Origin: Turbatrix aceti
Lineage: Eukaryota; Nematoda; Chromadorea; Rhabditida; Panagrolaimidae
Direction: 5' to 3'
Assembly: GCA_963969345.1 (NCBI GenBank)
Contig: OZ017768.1
Span: 8,642,718 to 8,706,717, forward strand
DNA: 64,000 nt
The notes under the pieces were generated by a model. It saw nothing but the letters and a program-made list of their open reading frames with translations, made no database searches and was not told the origin of the DNA. Position numbers and translations under genes: made by a program. Of the stretch, positions 1 to 10,024 are shown piece by piece; the stretch's first letter is position 1; each line of letters opens with the position of its first letter.

Positions 1-75
1 ATACATTTTTTACTCTGTTGCAAAAAATCGGCGCTTTGTTTATTAATTAATTTCTACTGTTTTAGTAATTTTAAG

Positions 76-1284
76 ATGCAGCGCTTGTCACCGTACGTTT
101 TGGACGAATTGATCTGGGACGGTATCAGAAACCAGAAAGATGGTGCCAGCGATCTCATCAAAAACATAGTTTGCTCTTGTCCTCAATTGTCCTATACATT
201 TGACATTGTTATGCAGAACATTTGGGTCGAATACAGCGGAGACTGTTATATATTCCGAGTAAGTTTTCTCTCGATTTTATTTTATTTGATCTATTTATGT
301 AGGTCGAAAAAGGTGCAAATGTTGGCATATATCGCATCCGCAGTCGAGGCCACTGGATGGCGCCTTTTATTCGCAAACTTTCTATTAAGCGTCATCCAGA
401 AGAAGATGACATGAGATTTTTTATAAAAATATTTCATTGCAACAGTAAGTTTATTCAAGTATTTTATTTTATAAAAAATAAACACGTTTTTAGACCTCAA
501 AGAACTGAACGTACTTCACCTGAGAAAGGAAATTATTTTGTTAAAAGAATTTCAGAATTTGATTTCAATAACCCGAAAACTCAAAATCTGTGCTATTGAT
601 GTGGAACAGTCTTTTGATTATATTCAGAAGTTTGTCTCTCGCTGTGAAACAATATTTTTTTCAGATTCGAAATACAATCCAAATAAATTAAAGCAATTTG
701 AAGTAAATTAAAAAACATTTTGACAAAATATACATATTGATTTTCAGAAAACATTGAATTTGGATCCCTCAGTTTTATTGGAATTGAACTACGGTCGGAT
801 TTGCACGGCGGAAGAATGCATTTATACAAGAAAGGCATTAACTTCTGATTTTCAACATATACGGCGCATTTACTTCGCTTGTTGTGTTTCTGATTTCTTT
901 GATATCAAGAAATTGATCGACGACCTAAAAATCGTTTTTCCAAATACCGAAAAGATTAGCTTAGCCGTTCAACTGATTTTGAATGGCAAACGATGGAATT
1001 CTCTCACAAATTGTTTGGAACACGTAAAACTTGACTTTAATAATGTTGCTGCTATTTTACGTGAAATTCCATCGCATATCAAATCTAGCGTATTTTACGT
1101 GTTGAGTTCCAACTTTTATTATCGTGATAGTATTCTGTCCATTTTGATTGATCGTATTTTTTCATCACAGAATTTTGTCGTCACATCAAATGATTCATCT
1201 CGTGCGATTACCATTCGTCCACAAAAGCTCCAAGAAAACGTTGAATTCATATATCGTTTGGAGTTTGACGGCAGAATGTCTTGA
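76..1284 (+). CDS. Family gene 1: unrecognised four-exon ~360-aa family (F-box-like?)
   Basis: Exons 76-258, 303-444, 494-702 and 748-1284 join to a 356-aa protein with intron phases 0, 1, 0, the same layout as the six paralogues in this window. The start ATG lies 10 bases after a TTTTAG acceptor, consistent with trans-splicing or a 5'-UTR intron. Shared landmarks are an N-terminal helix-rich block (LSPYVLDELI, then SCPQLSYTF), a W-M-A-P-F-x-R-K-L motif in exon 2, R-C-E-T-I-F-F in exon 3, and LQ/FQHIRR, IPxxIK and the NVEF/Y-x-Y-x-L end in exon 4. There is no signal peptide or membrane segment. I do not recognise the family. The N-terminal spacing is loosely F-box-like, and nematode F-box families expand in tandem this way, but that is inference. 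A tRNA-Asp follows on the same strand 194 bp downstream. Confidence 0.75.
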
Positions 1285-1477
1285 AAAATCGATTTTTTAT
1301 AGTCTTTTTTGTAGCAAATACATCAGTTTTTTATATGTGTACTGTAAATATTTATAAATAAGAAACTGCAGCACCGTGACAAAAACGGAATATTTTAATT
1401 TCAGTTTGGTTTTGAAAAAAGGGGTTTTTGTAAAAAATTAGTGAGCTGCGAAATTTCCCCTTAGGCGCTTAAAAGCA

Positions 1478-1549
1478 TCTTCGGTAGTATAGTGGTAAGT
1501 ATCCGCGCCTGTCACGTGCGAGACCCGGGTTCGATTCCCGGCCGGAGAG
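1478..1549 (+). tRNA. tRNA-Asp (GTC)
   Basis: This is a complete 72-nt cloverleaf. Acceptor arms TCTTCGG and CCGGAGA pair over 7 bp with one G-T. The anticodon stem CGCGC/GTGCG frames loop CTGTCAC with anticodon GTC at 1511-1513. The T loop is TTCGATT, the A and B boxes are intact, and the discriminator base is G as expected for tRNA-Asp. A T-run terminator begins at 1555. An identical gene sits at 61448 (+) and another at 51278-51207 (-), each downstream of a family gene and upstream of PRMT1 sequence. Confidence 0.95.
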
Positions 1550-1739
1550 GATACATTTTTGACATCTATCCAGAAAGTTGTCGTTTTTGGAACTAGTTTT
1601 GTACTTTGGTTATTTTTTTCTGTTTCAGGCCTATCAACATGAATTTTGAATGTAGAAAATGCAAAAATGCAGTCTACGACATTTTGTCTATAATATCTCA
1701 TTTTTTTGAATTACGATCTGTTTTGTGTGTTCGTCTTTA

Positions 1740-2069
1740 TCGTTTTTTGAGGATCTTGCATTTACGACCCGTATCGTGCTCGTTGGACAGCGCGCCGACC
1801 GCATCGACGCTCTCATGTGCCACTTGGCCGTAGATTTTACAAAAGACCGAGTTCCGATATCGATATCGACATCTCCGATGAGTGAGCAGACTCACTGGGC
1901 TCAGTTTTTATTTTATCTTGAAAATCCGATAAACATCTTGCGTCACGATATTCTAATTGGCCACTTTTCGGTTTATCCTGACCACCGCGATGTTCGCAAT
2001 CTTCACTTCTCAGTTGGCCTGACCGTCGACGATGACTCAACCAATTCCGAAGCAATGAGTTACCTCTGA
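1740..2069 (+). pseudogene. PRMT1-type C-terminal fragment, copy 1
   Basis: The frame ending at TGA 2069 reads as the C-terminal barrel of a type I protein arginine methyltransferase: DLAFTTR..VLVGQR, RIDALMC, a STSP block, and T-H-W, the THW loop of the family. The segment matches the third exon of the PRMT1 gene at 62746-62880 and continues past the point where that gene is interrupted. The 130 bp upstream (about 1604-1737) match the DNA upstream of the intact gene (about 61580-61810), so the fragment arose by duplication of a tRNA-Asp-PRMT1 unit followed by internal deletion of the catalytic exons. With no SAM-binding half it cannot be an active methyltransferase. The remaining frame is open, so transcription of a short product cannot be excluded. 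Confidence 0.8.
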
Positions 2070-2932
2070 TATCAATTATTACCTGTTCATCTTTTTTTGT
2101 ATTCAAAGCTAACCCGTTTGTTTGGTTTCTCTTTGTTATAAATTTTTGCGGCAAAAGGTGTTATGCGCAGAGAAAACAATGGCAATGGCGGTAATTATTT
2201 TTAGAATAAATCTTACTGTACCTCATACAAAAATGCCATACATCATCATCGGTAAACATACCGATGCGCTGAGGTATGTTTACACATTGGCAACGCAACG
2301 TGCGAACATGCATCTTAGGCTCTATTTTCTATTCATTGCCAAGTTGGAAGAGCATTTTGACACATCCTGACTGCCCGAAAAACGACAATTAGGCAAACAA
2401 GCGCAAGCATTTACCTGCCCATCCCCTTTTTTTTGCTAATTATTCAGAATTGTCCATTTTTGTGTCGCTATCTTTAGTCAAAACAGAAACACCAAGTCCA
2501 GTCAGTACATCTCCAGTCAGTGCACCTGGATGGCTTTCTTTTGTTTGGGGCCGCTTTCCTGGCGACCGCGTTCATAATGAGCCGCAGTTTGCGCGCGCAC
2601 GGATCGGAAAAGCACTCGCGTTTTCTGCTGAAACACAAAAGCATTGTGTTGATCTAAAAAAGTGTTTTAGTCGTGCTTTATTTGTGTCTGCATTGCCGAG
2701 CAAGCAAGCTTTTGGGTGATCATTGACCATTGGACTTGGTCCCTGGTCTTAGACGACTGTGCCGTAAAACATCAGAAGCACCGCCGTCAGAAAGCAGTAA
2801 AACGTCTGCTTATCTGTTGACCTACATAGGATCGTGTAAGATCGCATCCTGGGCACCAGACGGCCGAGATAAGATCAAGCTCGCCAGACCCCCTTACTCG
2901 CCTTCGTTCCCTCCGCCCACTTTGTGTCTCTG

Positions 2933-2939
2933 TATATAA
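2933..2939 (+). promoter_or_regulatory. TATA box of family gene 2
   Basis: TATATAA lies about 330 bp upstream of the family-gene-2 ATG, at the end of a C/T-rich stretch. The same box is kept at 49834-49840 on the other strand in the duplicated copy. A TTTAG acceptor at 3247-3252 just before the ATG suggests that the leader between them is removed by splicing or trans-splicing. Confidence 0.45.
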
Positions 2940-3074
2940 GCGACCCGGTAGTCCAAAACAGGGGTCAATCCACTTGGATTATCGGACGCTTCAGTGTCCT
3001 TCAATTTTTTTGTTTGCATGGAAATTATTATAGAAATAGGGAAATTATCTCCTGGGATGAATTCCTGCGTGTGT

Positions 3075-3133
3075 AAAATAACCGCGTTATTTTAGTCGGA
3101 AGCGCATTTTTTTCACGGGGAATTATCCCGTGA
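3075..3133 (+). repeat. Two small perfect inverted repeats upstream of family gene 2
   Basis: Arms AAAATAAC/GTTATTTT (3075-3082 and 3086-3093, 3-nt loop) and TCACGGG/CCCGTGA (3113-3119 and 3127-3133, 7-nt loop) lie between the TATA box and the ATG. Both are repeated in the inverted copy upstream of family gene 3. They could be regulatory half-sites or hairpins in the 5' leader; no function can be assigned. Confidence 0.4.
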
Positions 3134-3262
3134 TAGATAAGAATCCCGGGATAATTTCTGGGATATTTTCCGTGGGAATTCTCTCTTCGCCACCATTGTG
3201 ATCACGTCCTTCATTTTTTTGTTGTTTGTTTTTACGACGTTTTTTGGTTTAGGAAAATCAAA

Positions 3263-4484
3263 ATGCGTTTTTTGTCTCCTGCGTATCTCAAAGATGTGAT
3301 GATGGGTATGATCGAATACGCCGAGGTCGGCTTGTGCATCAAGAACCTGGCTCTATCATCCCGGGAAATGTCTCACACTTTCGGCATTATCGTTGAGGAT
3401 TTTTTTGTCATTTGCGGTGATTCTTACGTCAGTCTTCAGGTAATATTTCTTACCTGAAAAAAAATGAACCGACGTAGCGCTTTTAGCAAGACGAAATCGG
3501 AGAAATAAGCATGGAATACAGTGAAGGCACCTGGATGGCACCTTTCACTAGGAAACTGATGATTGTCGGTGATCATCTTTCTGACGAGGCAGCGAATTTC
3601 TTTGACAAAGTGTATCGCACCAACGGTAAGTTTTTTTGTGTCTCACAAATTCGTAAGAATGATAGTTTTCAGACCTTCTGGCCTTGGACTTGGTTTTCTT
3701 AAGCAATATTTTCTTTTCGTGGGACGTGATTCGAAATCTGATGTCCGTTTCCCGAAGGCTCAAAATCAATATTGCTTCCATGTTGGAATTCCACGATTTC
3801 TCTCGCTTCGAAACTATTTTTTTCGGTTCTCTAAACTACAATTTTTATGAATTCAAACCGTTTGCCGTAAGTGTTCTATTTTTAAAAATGTTTAGTTCTT
3901 CATTGTTTTTTCAGCATATCTGGAATGCGGATTCATCGACTGCACTGGAGATCTATTTCGATGACAAGGACTATAGAATGGACAAGGTGAATTATTTCAT
4001 CAATGTCCTGTCGTTGTTCAAAGAAAAACTCCAGCATGTGCGCCGGGTCTACCTCGTCTGGGATCACTATTTCCAGATGAGGCAAGATTTCGAGAAGCTC
4101 CTCCATTGCTTGACCACGTGCTACTCGACTGTCGATGACTTCTGTATTGGAATTGAAGATTGGTCAGAAGGTTCACATTCCGACACTCCCCTAAATTTTT
4201 GGGTGAGACAAAAATTGGAATTCAACTGGATGGCCGATACTCTGCGTGCAATTCCACCTCAAATCAAAGTCAAAGCATTTTCCGTAACGGAATCAACGTG
4301 CTTCGACGATGTTACTTTGCTTGAGGATCTTTTTCCACCGAAAAACTTTGATGTCACGTCAAGTGATTTCTGGCTGACAATTGTCAATCGCCATGAAAAG
4401 CTCTCAAACAATGTGGAGTACGTTTACCAGTGTGATGTCAACATTCCAGGTTATGATGATATGGGTTGGCGAGTGTTTGAATAA
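3263..4484 (+). CDS. Family gene 2: unrecognised four-exon family, twin of gene 3
   Basis: Exons 3263-3439, 3487-3625, 3673-3866 and 3915-4484 encode 359 aa, intron phases 0, 1, 0. The ATG follows a TTTAG acceptor by 10 bases. Family motifs present: LSPAYLKD at the N-terminus, T-W-M-A-P-F-T-R-K-L at residues 74-83, RFETIFF, DSSTALEI, LQHVRRVYLVWD, LRAIPPQIK, and NRHEKLSNNVEYVYQ near the end. The poly(A) signal AATAAA (4480-4485) overlaps the stop codon. Family gene 3, 44 kb away on the other strand, matches it without indels across the whole gene. I noticed only one silent change (position 3388) and one amino-acid change (Ser to Thr, base 4173). Such similarity means a recent copy or gene conversion. 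Function unknown; F-box-like at best. Confidence 0.8.
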
Positions 4485-4612
4485 AATGTTGTTTACCGGA
4501 AAGATATGGATAACAAAGTTTAGAATTTTTTCACCTTTTTAAAAGTGGATTTTATGCTTATCATGCCTAAATTTGATCTGCTGCGAAATTCCCCCTTAGG
4601 AGCATAAAAGCA

Positions 4613-4666
4613 TCTTCGGTAGCGCCTGTCACGTGCGAGACCCGGGTTCGATTTCCGGCCGGAGAG
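4613..4666 (+). pseudogene. Truncated tRNA-Asp pseudogene
   Basis: Both acceptor arms, the anticodon loop and the T arm of the tRNA-Asp at 1478 are present, but the D arm and part of the anticodon stem (about 18 nt) are deleted. One T-arm base also differs (TTTCC for TTCCC). It cannot fold as a tRNA. It marks the inner edge of the left arm of the inverted duplication. Confidence 0.85.
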
Positions 4667-4982
4667 GATACATTTTTGATTTTGTTGATTTTACAGAATT
4701 GATTCGAACTAAATTCATAATTTTTTGATTTTTGATAACTCAGTTTTGCTGTTTTCTTATTAGTGACGGTTTTTTTTGCCGATAACGAATTTTTTTTTGT
4801 TGTCAAAATCATGATTATAATTTTTTGAAGCATCTTTTGTAAGCTTTTTATGGATCAAAATCTCAGCAATTGACATTCAAAAATACATCATTACATACAC
4901 ATCCAACAGGAAAGAAACGCGGATCAATCAATCATAAAAAATTGTTAAAATGATATCTTCTGTTTTTTTTTCTTCGTTGAAT

Positions 4983-5833
4983 CTACACCGAAGGCGACTC
5001 TTCTTCGCGACAGTTTTTCATGGCTTCTTCGAGGAAGCCTCGCTTCATTTCTCTTACCACGACTGATACGAGTTTGTTCCAGGCCTGGTTGCAGACAGTG
5101 TTATCACTGGAGTGATCTGACTCTTCCTGAAAAATTCACACACAGATGAAAAATTTGAATATTCACGGACAGGGGCCAACTACCTTGTTTAGCGTAAGTG
5201 TGCTTGATTTCTTGGATCCATTTGACTTGCACGCCATGACGGAGTCGATGACGGATCGCTTGAAGACGAGCCAGTTGTTGGCGTCAAAGTTGATGCCCTT
5301 GTAGTAGTGGATCTGACCGATGTGGCGAGCCATTTCGTTGACCGTCGAGATTGGGCAGTAGCCGAGGGAATTGATGACTGTGTCGAAGAATCCCTGAATT
5401 CGATGAGCCTGAAGCTGGAAGGCACGATTCTTGTGGACGTTGGCCATGTCAAGTTCCTCGTCAACGTTGCACACGATGCCAAAGTACTCTGCGAATTTTG
5501 GCCTTCGGTCGATGATTGTCGCGAGAATCTTCCGGCCTACTTCTTCGTTTTTGGCACTGCAATTAGTAATGGATTAGGAATGCAATTTCAAGAAAAACGA
5601 GGCTCTTTGCCAAAAAAATGTCTGATACACTTTTTTCTGACTAAGAAAATTGCATTTGCGAAAGTTTCAAAGTTTGAATAAAAAACAGGAAAGCGATGAT
5701 AAAATACCCACCGATTCCACATTTCGCGTATTCGTTGGATTTCTTCCTGGTTTAGTTCGGATTTGTCGGATGTGCTGGAAAAAAGCGAGCAGATCCCGCC
5801 GCAGCAGAGTTTTGACAGTTTTTGTTCCTTCAT
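4983..5833 (-). CDS. Nematode-type globin
   Basis: Exons read 5833-5712, 5556-5184 and 5126-4983 on the minus strand and join to 212 aa with canonical donors and acceptors. The protein has a helical globin core. RPKFAEYFG supplies the CD-corner Phe, QAH in FQLQAHRIQGFFDTV is the probable distal (E7) His, and QIHYYKGI is the probable proximal (F8) His with the usual Gly four residues later. The ATG is preceded by an in-frame TGA. The N-terminus carries a short extension with a Cys-Cys pair (residues 10-11) that might be lipidated, as some nematode globins are membrane-anchored; that point is inference. The C-terminal exon adds a charged tail. Role: haem-based oxygen or redox chemistry. The exact glb orthologue cannot be given. 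Confidence 0.82.
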
Positions 5834-8134
5834 TTTCTTCGCCAGTTTTCAATGTCTTCCTAAAAAAACGATTGCCGTTCTCTGAACTGTAAATAAATAT
5901 CACGTTGATAAATAAACGAATAATTTAACGACAAGCTTGCACGCTTTTTTGTTGTAATCCATCTAGCAAAATGTCCTCAGGGCATGTGGGGTGAGAACAG
6001 GCAAAAATAAACAACACGCAAAAGATCAGAACACGAAGCACCTTTTTTTTTGGTCATGGACATGAAAAAGAGAGGATCGTAATGGCTGGGAGCCATAACA
6101 GAGGAAATTGAAGCTTCTTGACTGAAATGTGGCAGACCAACAATGCTACTACTATAAATGCCATAAGTTTTCCAACATGAGACCGCCGGCCACGGCCATG
6201 GCACGACACGTAAAAATGTATCTATCACTCCGCCTTCTTCGTACTAACATAAGTAAAAAAAAGTACGATTACGGCTACCGAAAGCCTTCATTTACCGCGG
6301 AATGAGGAGGTTGCATTAATTTGGGGACGTAACTTAAATTAATTATCTCACAACAGCATCCCCCTCTTTTTTTCTTTTTTTTCGCAGAGATTAGTCAGAG
6401 CAATGCACAGACCGACCGGACAGGGAATCAGAATCTGAATAATAGTGCCTGGTGCATTCACGCGTTTTGAAAGTATCATACCCCAAAATTAGCACGCAAC
6501 GTGATTGCAAAGAAAGCAAAGCTCGACGGGCGGTACGGGCGCCCACTAGGTACTTCTGGGGCGAGTGGTCAAAAAAGTATCAAATTAACAAACGCATTTG
6601 TTATGACGGGGTGGGTGTCGTGCAGCAAAAAAAAAGTGACGTATACAAACCATTCAAAATCTGTGCATTTCAAAAAAGTTTTTTTTTGAAACCTGCAAAA
6701 TTTTATACATTCTTAAAAAATTCTATTGTGAAAAAAAAATGGTAAGGCATGCCAAAATAACTCAATCCCAGGCTGCAAAGAACACTCTGGCAGTTTTTTA
6801 CGCGTCGAGTCATAAGTTCCGGCGTTTCCGAGAAGAAAACTGTTTTGCAGACAAAATTCTGGTAAATATTTAACCACCGATGTATGTATTCTTTTTTTTT
6901 ACCACACCAGTCATCCCATTCTTTTCAAATCCATGTCTTCGTGCCGTTGGGCTTCAAAAACACCCCATCTTTAATGTATAAATATTTAAATAATTATACG
7001 TGATTTCGAGCTCGAAAGTCGAAGCTACTAACAAATTTGTTGATGTTGGGGAGATTTTTGGATTTGGCATGTACAGGTGAGGTGCAGCGTTGCTTTTTTT
7101 GCGGTATACACGCCCCCAATTTGGAACATTTGTGGGGGTGTGTAGGAAAAAAAAAATAATTACATAAATTTAATCATGGTAAATAAATTTTTACTTTTTA
7201 TGTAAAATCGCTATCAGGTACGTTCGACTAAACATTATAATAAACAAAAAAGCTCGCATCCGGGTATCCAAAATTCTGCCCCTTGCGTTACTGAAAATGG
7301 CGCTTTGTCTAAATGGCAGACAACCTCGACCAACTTTTTCTAAACATGTCTGTGCCGAGTTATGGGAACTTTTGCAACCAGCATTTTTCGCACCCAAGAG
7401 ACTCACAGAACCCTGAATGATCACAATTAGACAGACGGCAATGCTGCAATCAGAACCCGACAGCGTACGTGCCAGACCAGACGTCGCATTTATTTAATAG
7501 TAAGAGCCAGCGAGAAACGAGCATACTAGAAATTATGACTGCAAACAAGAGGGAAACAAACGAGTCCAAACTAGGCGGGATGATACATAAGTGTCCCTGT
7601 GGAGAGGACTGATGGCTGAGGGGGAGGTAGGAGGTCCTCCAGAAGTGCCGTGGAATTTAGCCATCCGTAAAGTCATCAGGACTGCTACTCTGATGGTTTT
7701 GCGGGGCGATAAACTCATGCATACAAGCCAGGGAATGAATGGAATCGTCAATTATTAATCACCTTCTATCAACGATGCCGTTTTGCCCTTTGACCAAATG
7801 TACCCGTGTTAATGGCTGCCTGTCATGCAGATGGTTTAGAAACGACAAACCTATTGATGATTCTTTTCGAACCAACAAGTTTCGTATCATTCAGCACAAA
7901 CGAATTTTAAAAAAATGGATTTTTGATTCATGGAAATTAAAATTCGTTAAATTGATAGAAAACGTGCCAAAATTTGTATTATATACACGAAATAGTGACA
8001 AACACGTACATGATGACGTTAGCCTATTTAATAGCGAATAAATGACTTAAAAAGTGATTAAAAAAATGATGTTTTTAAAAAACTTGAACAGTTTGGACCG
8101 TTTTTGCGTTATGGTTCCGGGGTAAAACACGCGA
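5834..8134. other. Intergenic, no gene recognised
   Basis: AT-rich with long A/T homopolymers, between the globin and the foldback transposon. Open frames here are short, of low complexity and without splice context. A frame at 7739-8041 (100 codons) has no recognisable motif. The stretch 8126-8134 is the left copy of the target-site duplication of the element that follows. Confidence 0.5.
8126..8134. repeat. Target-site duplication, left copy
   Basis: AACACGCGA, identical to 10016-10024. Confidence 0.85.
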
Positions 8135-10015
8135 GGGATTACATAGGGAGAACCGAAAGTATAGTTTTGGCTCCACCCATGCGGCCGCTGCGTCTCTCGC
8201 TGAATGGCTGCAGCCATGGCTGCGAGCGTGTGTCTGACTCTCTCTCTTCTCCCTTGTCTTTTCACCACCGCGCTGCGCGCGTTCGCTGGTTCGAATTAAT
8301 GTCAAAAAAATCTAAATTTTGTCCAAATTAGAATTTTTGAATTGTTTCAAGTCAGATTAGTGATCGTCATGATATTTGAAGCATTTTGACCCAAAATGGG
8401 ATTTTTTGAATCAATTTTGACAAAAATCGAGTAGGGTACGGTAGAAAAAACGCCAGAGGGTTCAAAATAATGATAGAAAGCTGAAAATTTCAGTATAGAC
8501 TAAAAACTAAATTTCCTTTCGAATGGAGTACTCAGTTTTGTGATATCGAATCGATAAATGACCGAAAAAACGGTTTTTTTCGGAAATTTGAAAATTTAGG
8601 AACTTTTTAGAACTTTGATCAAAAAGTGAATATCACCAATGGAAAGAGCAGTATCTTTTTTATCCAGAGCCAAATTTTCAGATTTTTACCATATCGCATG
8701 GGCATACGGTAGCGATTCTCCCGAACCCTACTTGTTCCAACGCCTGAGGCAATTAGGTGAAGCATTGCTTAACAACGGGAGATAGCACATCTTGTACGGC
8801 ATTCTTCGGTCTACAAAATGATGTGACTCTCGAATTTTTATCTATTTTTTTGGCTTCACAATATTAATTCGCGCAACATACACTCATTTTTGGTACCAAT
8901 TTTCCGACAATCGAAATCCAAAAAGTGGGGTCTGGGGAAAAAATCGCCATTGACACAGTTTTGGGGTGTTATAGCATGAATCTCGACCCAAGACGTAGAA
9001 AACCCTGTAGAATTCAAAAATTATACTGTTTTGTTCCTAAAGGTTCGAAAAAGTTCCGAAAACTGCATTTTTTTCGAAAATTTGAATGTTTAGGAACTTT
9101 TTGGTCCAAATTAAAAAAAATGGATATCACCACCAAATTCAGAATTTAATTTTACCCCGGTACTGAAATTTTCAGCAACATTTGTTTCCAACTGAGCCTA
9201 TGGCGATTTTTTCCCCAGACCCCACTTTTTCGATTTCGATTGTCGGAAAATTGGTACCAAAAATGAGTGTATGTTGCGCGAATTAATATTGTGAAGCCAA
9301 AAAAATAGATAAAAATTCGAGAGTCACATCATTTTGTAGACCGAAGAATGCCGTACAAGATGCGCTATCTCCCGTTGTTAAGCAATGCTTCACCTCATTG
9401 CCTCAGGCGTTGGAACAAGTAGGGTTCGGGAGAATCGCTACCGTATGCCCATGCGATATGGTAAAAATCTGAAAATTTGGCTCTGGATAAAAAAGATACT
9501 GCTCTTTCCATTGGTGATATTCACTTTTTGATCAAAGTTCTAAAAAGTTCCTAAATTTTCAAATTTCCGAAAAAAACCGTTTTTTCGGTCATTTATCGAT
9601 TCGATATCACAAAACTGAGTACTCCATTCGAAAGGAAATTTAGTTTTTAGTCTATACTGAAATTTTCAGCTTTCTATCATTATTTTGAACCCTCTGGCGT
9701 TTTTTCTACCGTACCCTACTCGATTTTTGTCAAAATTGATTCAAAAAATCCCATTTTGGGTCAAAATGCTTCAAATATCATGACGATCACTAATCTGACT
9801 TGAAACAATTCAAAAATTCTAATTTGGACAAAATTTAGATTTTTTTGACATTAATTCGAACCAGCGAACGCGCGCAGCGCGGTGGTGAAAAGACAAGGGA
9901 GAAGAGAGAGAGTCAGACACACGCTCGCAGCCATGGCTGCAGCCATTCAGCGAGAGACGCAGCGGCCGCATGGGTGGAGCCAAAACTATACTTTCGGTTC
10001 TCCCTATGTAATCCC
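8135..10015. mobile_element. Foldback transposon, probably Mutator-like, non-autonomous
   Basis: Two 815-bp arms (8135-8949 and 9201-10015) are inverted, near-identical copies around a 251-bp spacer, ending GGGATTACATAGGG and its complement. Both ends are flanked by the 9-bp direct repeat AACACGCGA (8126-8134 and 10016-10024). Very long terminal repeats with a 9-bp target duplication fit Mutator-like elements. No transposase is encoded. The open frames in the arms are mirror copies of one another and not genes. Arms of equal length with few mismatches suggest a young insertion. Confidence 0.88.
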
Positions 10016-10024
10016 AACACGCGA
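10016..10024. repeat. Target-site duplication, right copy
   Basis: AACACGCGA, identical to 8126-8134. Confidence 0.85.

Noticed and set aside
1438..1701. Minus-strand frames with a shared AGNRTRVSH peptide (also at 4567 and 61309)
   Set aside because: The peptide is the antisense translation of the tRNA-Asp gene.
8104..8331. Open frame repeated on the other strand at 9819-10073
   Set aside because: Both are the two arms of the foldback transposon read in opposite directions, not a duplicated gene.
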